Of a DNA stretch of 64,000 bases, positions 1-12,621 are shown piece after piece. The stretch spans positions 4,092,001 to 4,156,000 of the forward strand of contig JAZARR010000088.1 of the NCBI GenBank assembly GCA_037389465.1, written 5' to 3'. This DNA is from Baylisascaris procyonis. Lineage: Eukaryota; Nematoda; Chromadorea; Rhabditida; Ascarididae. Under the pieces are notes generated by a model. That model did no database searches and was not told where the DNA came from. It saw only the letters and a list, made by a program, of their open reading frames with translations. The position numbers were made by a program, and so were the translations under genes. Position 1 is the first letter of the stretch. Every line of letters begins with the position of its first letter.

Positions 1-2689
1 TGTCCTAACCTGTTCTTGCAAAGAAAACCCAAACGAGCAGTTGCTATCGTGCACGCTTGCCATAACGCTATAACTCTGTAAAATGAATGTATATTTTTAC
101 AAGCAAGCATACTCTATTCTTATCAGCGCAGTATGTTGGAGCGTTTACTGTATCAACTACAAGTAGTGCAATTTCGAATCGTTTTTCACGTCCATCATAA
201 ATTTTGACCACGAACTATATGCAAAAGAAGCTTCTCAACCCGATCATAATAAACTCATGGATAAAAAAAAAAAGTGATCAAAATTGTTAAGGTGAATGCA
301 TATATGAGAGAGTTGCTGACAGTTATAGAGGTTTGCGAAAGTAAAACTGTTATTGCAATGTTGCTGACAGCTATATGAGGAAAGCGCAATGCGTTTTTTT
401 TTTTTTTTTTTTTTTTTGCGTGCACGCTTTATTTTATTCGCAATTGAAAATTGTCGATCCCGTTCACAACAACGAGTATCGTATTGCATTGCTTGCAACG
501 ATGTAAAATAAGCGAATGCTCATGTGAATAAAACAATCCAATTGGGTGATCATGCCTTCGTTTCATCGTTCGTCGATTAAAATCAACGTTTCTACCGAAG
601 CATTTTTAATTATCATATTGAACGTATTCACTCTTTTTCTCTAGAAAACTTTCAACAGCGCTTGTGAAAGAAAAAGTATCGCATAAGTGATTCACCAATA
701 TCGTAAAAATAATTAGAGATATTAATAAGGTATATCGCTCTTTCTTTTTCTGCCTCCCGCTTGTATAAAAAATAAGCAGGTATTCGCAGGTAAAGGGATG
801 AACACTATTCAGGTGATGGTATAAGTGCGTACAAGTAGAAACCTGCATAGTGTGTACACTGAGCACAGAGCAAGACGTACATCGTATAAAATAAAGTTGT
901 AGGGATGGGGAGCCTGTAGCCCATCGGCCATGAGAGTGGAAAGCTCATGGCACCTTGGCCACATAGGCAGAGGGATCTGTAGCTTCTGTTACATATGAGT
1001 AGAATCCGTGGGCTCTATGCATGCAGGTCCTCCCTTTGTACATTTTGAAGCTTTAGTGCAGCAGTGGCAATAACCTTATACCTTAATGTGATGATAAGGG
1101 CGCCTCGCGTTTTTTTTTCAAGCGCCAACTTGTTCCTTCCTCATGCAGACAAGTCCGCCTAGGTTGTTCTAGTGCTTCGTCAGCACTAACTTTATACTCC
1201 TTACCACTATGCAAAGGAAGCCACAAATTCCGTCATTGTTACGGCCGGGCCATGGCTTCACTTTTTGCGTAACGTGGACCCCCTATCTAGCGTTGGAACA
1301 ATGTACCTCTAAACCAACACAACAAAACAGTTCTCGCAGTTGTTGAACAACATGAGATACTTCTTAAACACAGTCACTGAAATATTTGAAGTTATAGGTG
1401 CGGAAGCTTTGTTGGTGACTTTCATACAACTATAATATCTGCATAAATCATGAACGGATTGCTTTCAATAAATTTCTACCTTTTCAGGTGTCCTCGAAAA
1501 TCTTAGAAAGAAAAGCACGAATCGCAAAAATTTAGAAATAAAGCACTATGCGCGACGAGAAATTTACAGCAAAGGAAACGCACGTGCAAACAGCTCATCG
1601 CTACATTTTTCTGTCAGCCAACATGCACATTGTTATCGACTATACACAACAAACTACTGAAATACCTATGCGCCTACCTATACTTAACTAAGTTTGTACA
1701 ATGCAGTATACACCTGAAAACACATCAACCACAAGACAAGCAATCGCATACAACTGCGCGTACGCGCGCAAACTCAGATCAACCCGAAGAGATATGCCGC
1801 TGTGGCGGGAAAGGCAGCGGCAATGCGTTTTGAGCGCTAAGATTGACATGTCGGGGTATCCCAGAAGCAAGCTACCTCTTCGCCTCGTAAGCATCTTCTC
1901 ACGTAATCAATGAAACCTGTCGGCAATAATAAAAGGTACGATGAGTCATACACACTACCTGTGTTGATCATCAATCCGATTATAGATGATTGTGCCTCTT
2001 CGAACCGTTGTCGATTACGACTGTGATGCGCGACAATGAACGCGACGCATACGCACGCATCTTCAACCCACGCGTGCTGTGCTATAGCTGCACTATTTTA
2101 TGCGGCAACAACGAGCGATGCCACTTTCACTCGGCCCTCTCTCGTCATCGAGTTGCTCGTATTTTCCGTTGTTACGAGACAGCCACTAATTTCGTCTTGT
2201 TGCCAGCTCGACATTCTTGCACGCCGTACCGTTCCAACCAATTACGGTTGCTAAGGGCATCTATTTGAGGGGTTCCATATTGTTGCAAGATACAAGAAAC
2301 AATGAAAATTGCTATACAACACTCAGCTAAGGGGAAGGGAAAGTGCACGTACATAAATATAGCAGCAGTTATAGGAGGCACAATATCAGCGTAAGCCGCA
2401 AGGACAGCATCGAAGGATCTGAGATGCTTCATGAAAACACGACTTTCCGCCCACAGCGACTCGTTCCGGTGGCTAACGTTTAAGCCAGACAGCCTTGAGC
2501 TGAAAGCTGTTGAAAACATTGTCTAATGTGCAGGTTTTGCATATAAGCTGCAATCTATGGATCGGACGTTGTGAGAAGCATCATACAACCTTGTAATGGG
2601 GAACAAGATCGAATTAAACACAGTCACCATTGCAAGTCATATACAATGAGCTTGATCCTATAATTTGAGCTGTAAGATCCAGGAACAAT
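1..2689. other. Intergenic stretch, no gene recognised
   Basis: I see no exon set with consistent splice phases here. There is a 24-base T run at 394-417. A patch at about 895-1330 is richer in GC and more complex than its surroundings; it could be an old repeat, but no protein motif can be read in it. Open stretches at 1630-2270 have no recognisable domain and overlap one another in several frames, so they are not called. The minus-strand open stretch at 2172-2519 might be the far 3' end of the neighbouring retrotransposon relic, but the resemblance is weak. Confidence 0.5.
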
Positions 2690-3150
2690 TTTATAAAAGG
2701 CAGTGTCAAGCGAAGTTTGAACCTAAAAATAAACTCAATATCAGAGGGGTGCGGTAATCAGACTTCAGTGAAGTGTTCAACGATGGGGTGACAATAAATA
2801 ATGTGTTCTGCGATAATCCTTTAAGCACTTATGCTGTAACGTATGCATTATGCACAATTGACAACCCTGAATGTTTGGCCGATGCAAACGTCAGGTGAGA
2901 TTTTAACGAATTTTTATGCACTAGTCTCAAATGCCCGTCACCTGAGGTCGGCGAAAGCAAACCGTCTAACCGGAGAAGGCATTCATGGCCGAAGTTGATA
3001 TCGGAAATGTGATACTTATTCTGCGACTTGTGTAACTGCCATTCTGCCGCCTATTCAATGAAAACCTAAAGGTCTTTTTGCAACGTGTGGAAATCCACGA
3101 CGCAGTTGTACGGCGAGCGATAAATTTTCAAGTCATCTGAAAATAGCTAA
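2690..3150 (-). mobile_element. Decayed non-LTR retrotransposon RT fragment
   Basis: Read on the minus strand from about 3147 downward, the translation contains LFSDDLKIYR. This is the catalytic F/YxDD box and its usual continuation in CR1/jockey-type reverse transcriptases. It is followed by the typical downstream block (TLQKDL, a stop, VFIE, a stop, AAEWQLH). Further down are short matches to the RT thumb region, such as SLKSDYRTP near 2735-2760. Two in-frame stops within 15 residues of the catalytic box show that it is dead. The first residue of the box is S where most families have A. No upstream RT motifs are seen above about 3150, so this is a truncated 3' part, as is usual for such elements. 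Motif order and wording closely resemble the better-preserved relic at 59.7-60.8 kb, so both probably come from one family. Confidence 0.75.
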
Positions 3151-6100
3151 CACAAATTCGGTAATTTATCAATAATACCATCTATATATATGAAGAGAAA
3201 CTTCTTTATTTTACAGTAAAGAATGCATGGAACTATACATCCATAAAAATATCTATTACCATAAACGGAGTACGGAATTGTGCGTTTAAAACCCAAAAGG
3301 AGATTAAAGAAAAGCGAAGACCAGAAATCATAGGAAATGGAGGCAAGCAGAGATGAATATGCGAGAACAAAGTAGTCATATCTAGTTACAACCGCCGAGT
3401 AGCTGATATCGCAGACGGATCGCGCGGCCTAAGCTCGGCTTTAAGCACGGTAAGTTACAGACCATAATCATGTGATAAGGAATTCTAAGAAGGAACAACA
3501 TGGAAAGCAAATCGATTGAGTTGAAAAGGGTGTAGTCTCGAGCATAGTGCAAACTTTGTAAAAGAGAAAATACTCTCGAATGGAGTCTTTGAAAAACTTT
3601 TAACGATCTTGATATAAAAGTGCAAATTGAACTGAGCTCAAAGATACCACAGAAATTTTAAGGATTGTGGAAGTGATAAACGGATGTTTGTGGATATGAC
3701 GCTTAAAGTATAAGCGTATCCAGTCATTTATGCTCCAATCACTTTCGACCTAGCCATTTGCGCGGGCCATCTGCGTCTGAACTGTTTGCACCTTGAACAT
3801 TTATACTTCGGCTGCCGCCGTCTTGGTTATTCGCTTTGCATCCGTCAACAATTTGTTGAGAGCTTCCTTTTTTTTCACTTATGTAAGCTGTTTATAGACA
3901 TATGCAAAATGTTTACTCTTATTCTATATGAATATATAATTGCCATGAAATCCGCAGGCCAAATTTTTTCTTTAAACAAGTGAATGCCGCCTAAAAGAAT
4001 CATTTCCGGCGAGGATTCCGGCGAGGACTTATCTTGGTATTTCGCTGCAGCAGTAGAAAATGCATCTGCTGAATGTTTCCAGCCTCTTGTGTAAGGGTCA
4101 GCTCTCCTTGGCTTGTCTTGTCGTCCAGATCTCTTTGACAATCTGCATCCTCTGTGGAGATGCGGTCGAGTAAACTGCGAGACGACACAGGTATAAAGGT
4201 GAACAGTTTATTACACTTATACAATAAGGTAACAAACAAGTAGGGATCCATTCACAAGAATGGCTTCGATCCTCTGCACGATCCTGTAGTCGCTCCTCGC
4301 GAACTCCACGCTGACGCCGATCTCCTCATGCGCTCCCATGGCCACAAGTAGGCCCACTCAGCTTTACGAACAGTCTTGGAACTGGAATAAATACCTGAGC
4401 ACATCAGCCCTTTTTATATCCACTCCCTCGATTTTGCCTGAGGCTAGCCTCGGGACAATGCTGGCTAATCGTTTGATCTGCCTGTATGCTCTTGATCTCC
4501 TTTTACTTACCTTGCATGGCGCATTATTCCAGGTTAATCTATACTGATTGGTTCACCTTATACTAACTGCATCAGCTTATACAGAATCCATTTGGAACCT
4601 TTTGAAAAAAAAAGGAAACTGCTAAATGCTGCAATCATGATCACAAAAGCAGAGTCTCTGCAGAACAACATTCAGCTCCAATAACTTTAAGGGATGAGCA
4701 ATTGAGAAGTAACAGTCCTCACCCAGCAGCAACAAGTAAAAAGACAAGAAGCAAAAAAACATTAAAAAGACTTCATTATTATAATTATTGTTATTATTAT
4801 CACTACTATTATAATGTTACTCTTATCACATTTATATCACTATACTATTACTGTTATTACTACTATAACTGTTATAATTACTAATGTTATGACCACCGTT
4901 ACCGTTTTTATTATTATTTTCAATACTATCTAGAAGATAACGCGCTGAATCAGAAGATATTAGTCGTGAAATGAGATATTGTGAAGAATGCGAAGGAATA
5001 TTAATTAAAAAAGTGGGAATTATGCATAGAATTTGGAAAATATTAATGCTGTGCAGCGAACAATAACGCATAATGAAGTTGTAAGAGTTTAGAGATATTC
5101 CATGTGGTCGATGAATATGTTTCGAAATATGGCGATTTCTAATATTGTAATCCCATCCGATCCATTAAAACGATCGGCTTTTCCTCATAGTTTTCAAATA
5201 AAATAAACTATCATTTAATTTTAGGCTTTCTATTAGGATTATTAAGCTGCTAGTTATGACGAATGGATTTTGCTGTTGAGATTCTTATTGAAGATCAAAA
5301 GCAAGTGAAAAATTTTTCATGGTTTCTGCAATATGGCACATCCATTTCATACCACTACAATTATAATATTATTTAATCACTTTTTAATTTTGTGCGATCA
5401 TTGAATTCTTCAGTGGTTAGAAAACATGTTGACGTTCTTTGGTGTGAATTTTTTTTTTTTTTTGTTAACTCTCAGAGTTGATCACGTATGAAGTTTATTA
5501 TATTCATAGCTATCAATGGCAACGTAACTGATAAAAAATGACATCCTAATCCTAATAAAACAAAAAAAGTATTGCCAGAAAAAACTGCCACTAATGAAGA
5601 ATACCGGAAAATTGACAAAAAAAATGGTCGAGAAAGTGGCGGATAAACTAAATATGGTGCTGATTATCATCTCATAGTAATATATCAATATTGTGTTGAC
5701 CTGAAACTCGATCCGACTGATCCTTTACAGATCCTCGCTTAGCTGGAACGGTTTTAATATCGCTGCTGATGGAGTCGCAAAATTTAGTATGCCAGAGGTT
5801 AACACTAGTGCCAGCTGCATCCTTCGTTGTTTTATTTAAGGATCATTTAGCAATCGATACTGCTAGATTTTTTTTTTTGAATCCATAAAAATGGTGTGTA
5901 AATGTTGCTGTTGTGCTATTGCATGTTTCCTCTAAATTTTAACTTCGCATTACTCATCGTCCCACCTCTTCGATCATCTCACAATTTTAAAAATCTAATC
6001 AGCAAATGTTTTCACCTCCTCTTGAAACATTAAGAAGCGAAGAATAAAAACGTGTAATGATTTCCAAAAAAAATACAGACTTCACAGGTTATGGAGGGGG

Positions 6101-6211
6101 TTAATGGTCTCGACCTTGTATAACACTATCAGGAAAAGCAGCTGTAGCGCTTGTAACTGGTGTAGGGGATGGGTGGTGCAGTGTGGCTGTGCGAGGAGGG
6201 GCGCCCGTTTG
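3151..6211. other. Intergenic stretch with a degenerate trinucleotide-rich tract
   Basis: No coding exon is recognised. At about 4776-4920 the plus strand is a degenerate run of ATT/ACT/GTT trinucleotides that opens spurious Tyr- and Ser/Asn-rich reading frames on the two strands. Short T runs occur at 5449-5463 and 5870-5878. The last few hundred bases precede the leucine-rich-repeat gene and would contain its promoter, but no promoter element can be named. Confidence 0.5.
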
Positions 6212-6219
6212 CTTTACAG
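6212..6219 (+). promoter_or_regulatory. Probable splice-leader acceptor of the LRR gene
   Basis: CTTTACAG ends at 6219 and matches the nematode 3' splice consensus. It lies 31 bases before the ATG at 6251, with no upstream exon apparent. In nematodes such a site just before the start codon usually receives a trans-spliced leader. Whether it is used in trans or joins an unseen upstream exon cannot be decided from sequence. Confidence 0.45.
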
Positions 6220-6250
6220 CAATCGCTAGGTGAGCGGGTCATCTATACGC

Positions 6251-9200
6251 ATGCGGCTGCTCGCTGCGGTCGTTCTCGCTGCAGCTGCTCTGCAGCTGAA
6301 TGCGCAACGTTCGCAGTTCGAGGTGGACTGTCCACGTGTGTGCAGATGCAATAAGACATCCATCGAATGTATCGCTGCACATGCTCAACGCTCGAATATT
6401 TTCCTTAGGATGCGACCAGAGGCATATCCAGATCTGGACACTATCGTTGTAACAGGTGCATCACTCGGTGACATTACTGCGAGCAATCTTTTCGGAGAAC
6501 ATGTCACTCATCGTATGCTCTCGCTGGTGAATCTATCTGATAATGCGATCTCGGCGTTTGATAGTGCCACATTTGAGGGCCTAACCGCCGTTGAATACTT
6601 CTACTTGAACGGCAATGCGCTCACAACGGTCGGCGAGGATCCGTTTCGGTTCGTTGCCGCCTTGTTAATTTGTTTACGTCTATGTTGAGACCACCTTAAA
6701 ACAGATCATTTGTAGCGCATATGTGCATTATAAAAAAAAAAAACTATTGCACGCAGCTCACTTGTCTTCCTTAACTTCGTTCATTTAACAACTCGATATT
6801 TGCCACATAATAGACGCTAGCTTTCTATATCATATTCTTTTTTTACTCTTCTTATAAAATGTATAATACTCTGCTAGATTATGTCATTATTGTTAAAGTA
6901 ATACCTTATGAAAGCTATATGGAGATCCTCACAGTTATTAGCTGTATGAAATAGAGACCAACCTATATGGAGAACAAATTATACAAGCTGTACGGCACTC
7001 AACACACAACGTACATTATGACGCACCTTCACAGGTAAACGGTGATTAATCATACCACCTTTCCAGATGAATTCAGTTTTAGCTTCATGAACCAGCAGTG
7101 AAGAACATTTTTATAAATTTAGCTATAGTTTCGCATCTATCTCCATTTCACTTCTAGTTAATAGCGTTATATATTATAACTTAAAGCGCGACTTGTGTTA
7201 CTTTTCTTTTTTTCGCTCTCGAGATTTGACTTAAAACGTCACCTTTGATTGTTAATATCGTCCTCGTTTAAGTGATTTAAATATTTTCTTTAATAATATT
7301 CAAACATTCAATAAAGTTTCTTCTTTTCGTTATAAACATAAAATTCCATCAATTTTTATTTTATTTATTATTTATTTATTATGTTTTTTAGTTTTTTTAT
7401 TTTCTTTTAATGTTTATTATTTTCATAAACTTTTTTCATACATAGAGAATTTACTCACAACAAGAACTAAATGTTGTTCGTTAATTGATTCCTCTTCATT
7501 TGCCTTATCACATCTTCATGAATTGAATTGCTATTCTTTAAAAAAAAAAATTTTTTTTTTTTATTGAATTGAATCCTAAATTGAATACGTTTCTTAAATT
7601 AACTTAATATTCGCTTAACGTAATAAATATTAGAGAAAATCTGATAATTATTCTTACTTAAGAATATATAATTGAATAAATAATGACAAATATTTTGATT
7701 AAAGAAAAATAACTTTTTTTCCCAATTAAACACTAAGTTGTTTTTTTTTTTGCTCAGTTTTTATATTACATTTTCAAATTGTTTTAAAAAGAATTCTATT
7801 CATTAAGCGTAAGCATTTTTTTTTTAGACGCTCGATAATTCTCCTCATAAATTCCATTTATTTTAAACTTTTCTTTAGATGCTATTATCGTTTCATTTCA
7901 ATGATATGCTATGAATGGAAAAAATTTTTCGAGAGAATTTTTCTTTCACTGTTTCTATTATTCGTTCAAAAAATACGTAACCAAAATAAACCACATAAAA
8001 TGTTTTCGTATTGTTGCATTAATAATTTTTACGATAAGCGAATTCATTAAAATTCATGTCGCTTTTTTTTAAGCTCTTCATATAGAGTTTAATATGGAAT
8101 GGGAAGGAAGAGGGTGGAGAAGGCCATGATATATGAAGCAAAAATTGTGCTTCATCCATATGACGCATTACAAATCGTATCATTTTTCACGTTATCCGTT
8201 GAAAATTGTTTCAATTGAGGCAATAGCATTCATTTTCGAAAAAGTTTTTCTTTATTTTATTTCTGTTCCTTTTTTTTTGGCTGTACGAATAATGTTTGAT
8301 GCGTACCATTTGTAAACGAATGACGCATATTTGTTTAACAAAGGTGTTGTTGATTGAATGCAATGCAATGCACTTGTCATGTTTCTAGAGGGGAACAAAT
8401 CCCCTACAACGAACTATTCGAATATTTATCGTTGCATAAAGTATAAGAAATGAAGTCATAACAGACAGAGATGAAATAGTAAATGGATTCCTTTCCTAGT
8501 TTCTTCATTCCCGAACTTCTTCATCCCACCACATTTTAACAGAACTCCTCGAATCTTGAATTTCGTTTTGCTTCTTTTATAAATTAAAAGTCTGAAAACG
8601 TAGTTCGTTTATTATGATGTTAGATATTCGACCAGACTGCATAAATTTCCATGTATTAATATCATTAACTATGTGTTATTTGGAAGCCGGTATATGAACG
8701 TTAAGTAGGTCTTTCAATCGTTTAGATGTACTTTTGTTGTACCAGAATTATTGTTGCTGTTCGTCTATGTTTATGTGCCTATAAGCCAGTCTTTTGCATA
8801 TTGAATTAGCATACATCTGCACTCCCTTTCACTTACTCATTGCTCTAACCAAATTTACATTTTCATTATGTCGCTTACCTAGTTTACCTGACCAGTTACC
8901 TAGTTTACCTGACCAGTTATCTAGTTTACCTGAGCAACTACACAGGAATTACCTGATGCATCTAATTGTGGAGATATGCCGATGAACTCTGCTATCCACA
9001 GAATATTTTTCATCTATTTGTGCATAATTCACCTTAACCCGATTGCCTACAATATCATTCATTGGCCGAACCAATAGCATCAGAAATGAACACTTTGGGT
9101 TTTGTTTAGAACAGTTACTTCTCAGCTCTTTACACTAGAGTGTATAAAAATTTCTAGAACGTTTCACCGGTAATATTGAATATAACGAAAGAGTTTTATA

Positions 9201-11253
9201 TAAATGCATTTGTGCTGGCTATAATTCTGCCAGAATATTGACAGAACAATGAGCACAAGTACAAACCTGAGTGCACTTTCATCTAAATGCATTGCCGACC
9301 ACAAACGGATAAGAAAATGAGGTGTGTGTGGGAGGGCAGGGGAGGAGGGGGAAAGAAGAGAGGTAAGTGGTATCTATTTGACCTCACCGCAACATGATTT
9401 GGCCTTTACGAATGTCAAAATGGCCGAGAGGGGATTGTAGACTTTCTAATTAAAGAAACGTTGATAGATTAAAAAAGCTATTTACCTATTGAAATTATCA
9501 TAGTGATATATCATTCGTTTTGAATATCTGCAGTACTTATTGAAACACTCTTCAGTAATATTCAAACGTTACAGATGGAATAAACGCTTACGAGTACTTG
9601 ATATATCGAATATCTTCGCACGATCAGTGACACTTGCTGAACGACCAAAGATTCTTTGGCGTATGTTCGCTAAATCCTCCAATGAATTTATCGACTTACA
9701 GGAGATTATTATTCGCGGTAATTCGCTCATCTCATTACAACCAGAAACATTTTGCAAGGTTTGTTTGGTTTATTTATTCAATTTGTTTAGATTGGCAATT
9801 TTAAGCGCAACACAACGCATTGAAATGGAACACTGAAAAGCGGAAATTACTCTTGTTTAAAGCAGTCGGAAATACGAGCAAATATGAGTATTCGAAGGGT
9901 ACTTTCTTAAACAGATATCGTACCATATGACGCTTTAGTTTGTACAGTCACTTATCAACCTCACATTCATTGCGTATTACTGTGCAAGGAATGAACTGCT
10001 AAGCTCTTTAGTTGTTACAATGTTTGGCCACCAAGGGTATAACATTTTGCGAATCAGCAAACAGATCCATGATTTGTTAATTCTTTTAGGGCATTAGGTA
10101 GTTTATGCAGTCATATTTAAGAACGTTAAAATCAACTCACTATGAACAACAAAACTTTTGCAGATATATGACAAGCAATTTTATTCAAGTTTTATTGCTA
10201 CGTTTTCGTATATTAAAAATAAGAATCTAAAAACACGCATAACATGTGAGTGATAGCAATCGATCAAAATCTCTTCTACTCAGTAGTCGAAGGAAAACAT
10301 CGACCGAACTTCGAAAATTTTGGACGGTGAAAACCGACCGCATTTTCAGTTTTCAATAGGAATTCGTTCGATCGGTTGTCATTAACGCAACATCTGGAGT
10401 TGCGATTTCTGTACTCTCACTTCTGTTCATTGGTGTGTTTGAATGGGATTCAATAAATTGTTGCGTTCTTAAGCTACAAGGATTAATACGGCTACACTTA
10501 ACGGACAACAAACTAACATCGTTCGCTTTCAACGACGGTTGCCTTCCAAGCTTAAAAGTGCTTGACTTGTCGCAGAATGAGTTAATGACGGTACCAATGC
10601 GTCTGTGGGACGGACTACCCGTACTGAACACCATCGATATATCATCAAATCCGCTCCGATGTGATTGCGCTCTTGCGCCTTTCATTGAACGGCTATCTGA
10701 AAGCACGTCATCGTCCCTCAATCAGGTCGGTTTCTTCTTCCCGATCATCACCCAAGTTGGCATTCAAAGCGTGAAGCATTTATGCCAATAATTCGTAACG
10801 TAGTATTTAATAATGAGTGGTGCAAACAGCTGTACAAAGTGACCATCGTATTCCAGTTTATGAAGTCGCATTAGTTTAAAAACGATATTTCTCCCTGCCC
10901 TTCCCCCCGCCCCCAGATATATAACAATAATACAGCTGGGGGAGGGGCGTACCACTTATCGTTTGCATAAGTGAAACGATTTGCGAGGATTTATTTCGTC
11001 AGAAAATTTTTAGGGAAGGACTACTTGTGCATCACCGCCATCACGAAAGGGTCAAAACGTCTTCGACGTCGAAGATTTCGGGTGCTCTTCTCACCATCGT
11101 ATCTTGATCTTCGCTCTAATCCTGCTAGTACTTTCAGCTGCATTCATATTGACTCGTGCTTATCTCGGTCACGTTAAATTTATTCATTTACCGTTTGTCG
11201 CCGGTTATAGTAAACTCGGCGAGAATGAAGGCACGGGTCCACAATTTGTTTAA
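6251..11253 (+). CDS. Leucine-rich-repeat single-pass membrane protein (4 exons)
   Basis: Exons: 6251-6648, 9575-9758, 10474-10725 and 11014-11253. All junction phases agree and they give 357 residues. The protein opens with a signal peptide (MRLLAAVVLAAAALQLNAQ). An LRR N-terminal cap follows, with the cysteine spacing CPRVCRC...C. Then come about six leucine-rich repeats (for example LTDNKLTSF and LDLSQNEL) and a C-terminal cap (NPLRCDC, closing cysteines at residues 283 and 302). One membrane helix lies at about 308-329. The tail is only about 28 residues and ends GTGPQFV. The long first intron (2.9 kb) splits a repeat exactly at DPFR|WNKRL. The fold points to a cell-surface or secreted-pathway recognition protein; with so short a tail it probably signals through partners. 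Similar small LRR membrane proteins exist in nematodes, but I cannot assign an orthologue. The ATG at 6251 is chosen because it begins the signal peptide. Confidence 0.9.
8875..8937 (+). repeat. 21-bp minisatellite, 3 copies
   Basis: Three head-to-tail copies of a 21-base unit (ttacctagtttacctgacca plus g) lie at 8875-8895, 8896-8916 and 8917-8937; the third copy has diverged at four positions. The repeat sits in intron 1 of the LRR gene. The period is a multiple of three, so it stays open and encodes a spurious SLPDQLP repeat. Confidence 0.9.
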
Positions 11254-11350
11254 TTAAAATCATCGATATCACTTCATCTCTTATCAAATCTTTGCAGCTT
11301 CTAGTGATGCTCAAAGGTGACCTCAGGTGAACCCATTTAAGAGAGCTTCA

Positions 11351-11356
11351 AATAAA
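11351..11356 (+). promoter_or_regulatory. Polyadenylation signal of the LRR gene
   Basis: AATAAA lies 98 bases after the TAA at 11251-11253. It is the first canonical signal downstream of the stop, so it probably ends the transcript. Confidence 0.55.
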
Positions 11357-11359
11357 GCA

Positions 11360-12498
11360 CACTAGCGCAGAATCTATAGAACGAGAATTCAGTATAGAGT
11401 GGTAGCCGATATGAAGCTAATTCGTTGGTGTTGTCAAATGTGAGAGCGGCTTCTCTTCGTCACTGCCAGTGATGTATATTAAAGATATTTTGTTGCCTTT
11501 AACGGACGCATTTATCGTTCATGTTGCTATTGATGCAATCTTTTGCATTCAACCACAATTCATCGTGTACTTTTTTCGCTGTTTTTTTTTTCTTGTTGTT
11601 TTAATGAATTCATGCAACATCGCCAATTTTAAATTTTCGCAATCTAATCTCCAACGATAAAGAAACGCTGTCTAGACAATAACTTGTTCAGAATATTGAA
11701 AGAAAAGAATTCAAAAGAATATTGTCTATCGGTGAAAGTGTTTACGTTAATAGGCCATACATACTAATGTTAAGCCGATAGTACAGCAATTGGCTATTCA
11801 ATAGAAACACAAAAAAATCTAACAGAAGTGTGATGCACTGATTTATGGAACTTTGATTCCTCTGATATTTGGCATCCTTTGGTGTTTTATTTAGAGCATC
11901 TACGATTATTCTAGTTGCCTAATTCGTGATAGCTGAGAGGCATCTGAAGCAAACATCGGTGACTTTCATTTTCTTAGTGATCGACATTGGTCCCACATCA
12001 TTACAACACCGTCTTTGCTAGCATTAAAGAAAGTAGACAAGATTTGCACATAGAATAGTAAAAAGATCTACGCAATGGATATCTCCACTCTTGATCGAAA
12101 AACTCATGTTTTTAAGCCACCTCTTCCGGTTGTGTTTTAGCGTTCATGGCTGATAGACAGTTGTGAGTAACCAGTAAAGATAGATGTAGAGTATGGATGT
12201 ACAACAACTTACGTTTGAACTTACTAGTAGGAGTTCGGTAATCTCCATGCAAGTTTATCTTAGAGACTTGAGTTCAGTTGATTGGCAGCAGTATGCTGGA
12301 TAGGGCGGAACATCAGTGGAGAAGGCTTTAAAATTTGCCATTAAACTTTACAATGTTTATGCAGACAAATTGATCAATGTTAGTAAACGATCGTTGCGAT
12401 CAACACCCTGTTGAGTTGAGGCGAATACGGAGCACAATGTAATTCTATGCAACTGCACTACACTTTGAAGGCTCCTCTGAAGTATTCACGGAGACTGG
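11360..12498. other. Intergenic stretch, nothing recognised
   Basis: This is the region between the end of the plus-strand LRR gene and the first minus-strand exon candidate of the palmitoyltransferase region. No domain, repeat family or RNA gene is seen. A 10-base T run at 11582-11591 falls in an open stretch with no homology. Confidence 0.5.
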
Positions 12499-12621
12499 TT
12501 AATTAGCATGGGAATCACTGACGGCACGTGATGTTAGCAGCATCTTCTTGAATGGCACTGACGTAACGGTTGAAGGCAGCGGCACGGAACCTACTGGCTC
12601 CAAATTTTCGTGTTGCATTTC
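12499..12621 (-). CDS. Candidate 3'-terminal exon, perhaps of the DHHC gene
   Basis: On the minus strand a good acceptor (TCAGTTGCAG) ends just before 12621. It opens a 41-codon frame, phase 0, that ends in TAA at 12499-12501. The translation begins EMQHENLEPVGSVPLPSTVT and has the Ser/Pro-rich, low-structure look of a palmitoyltransferase cytoplasmic tail. Strand and position fit the 3' end of the DHHC gene, but no splice chain to its last certain exon (16148) was established. It could be chance or belong to another gene. Confidence 0.3.
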   Translation of the reverse strand, partial: EMQHENLEPVGSVPLPSTVTSVPFKKMLLTSRAVSDSHAN

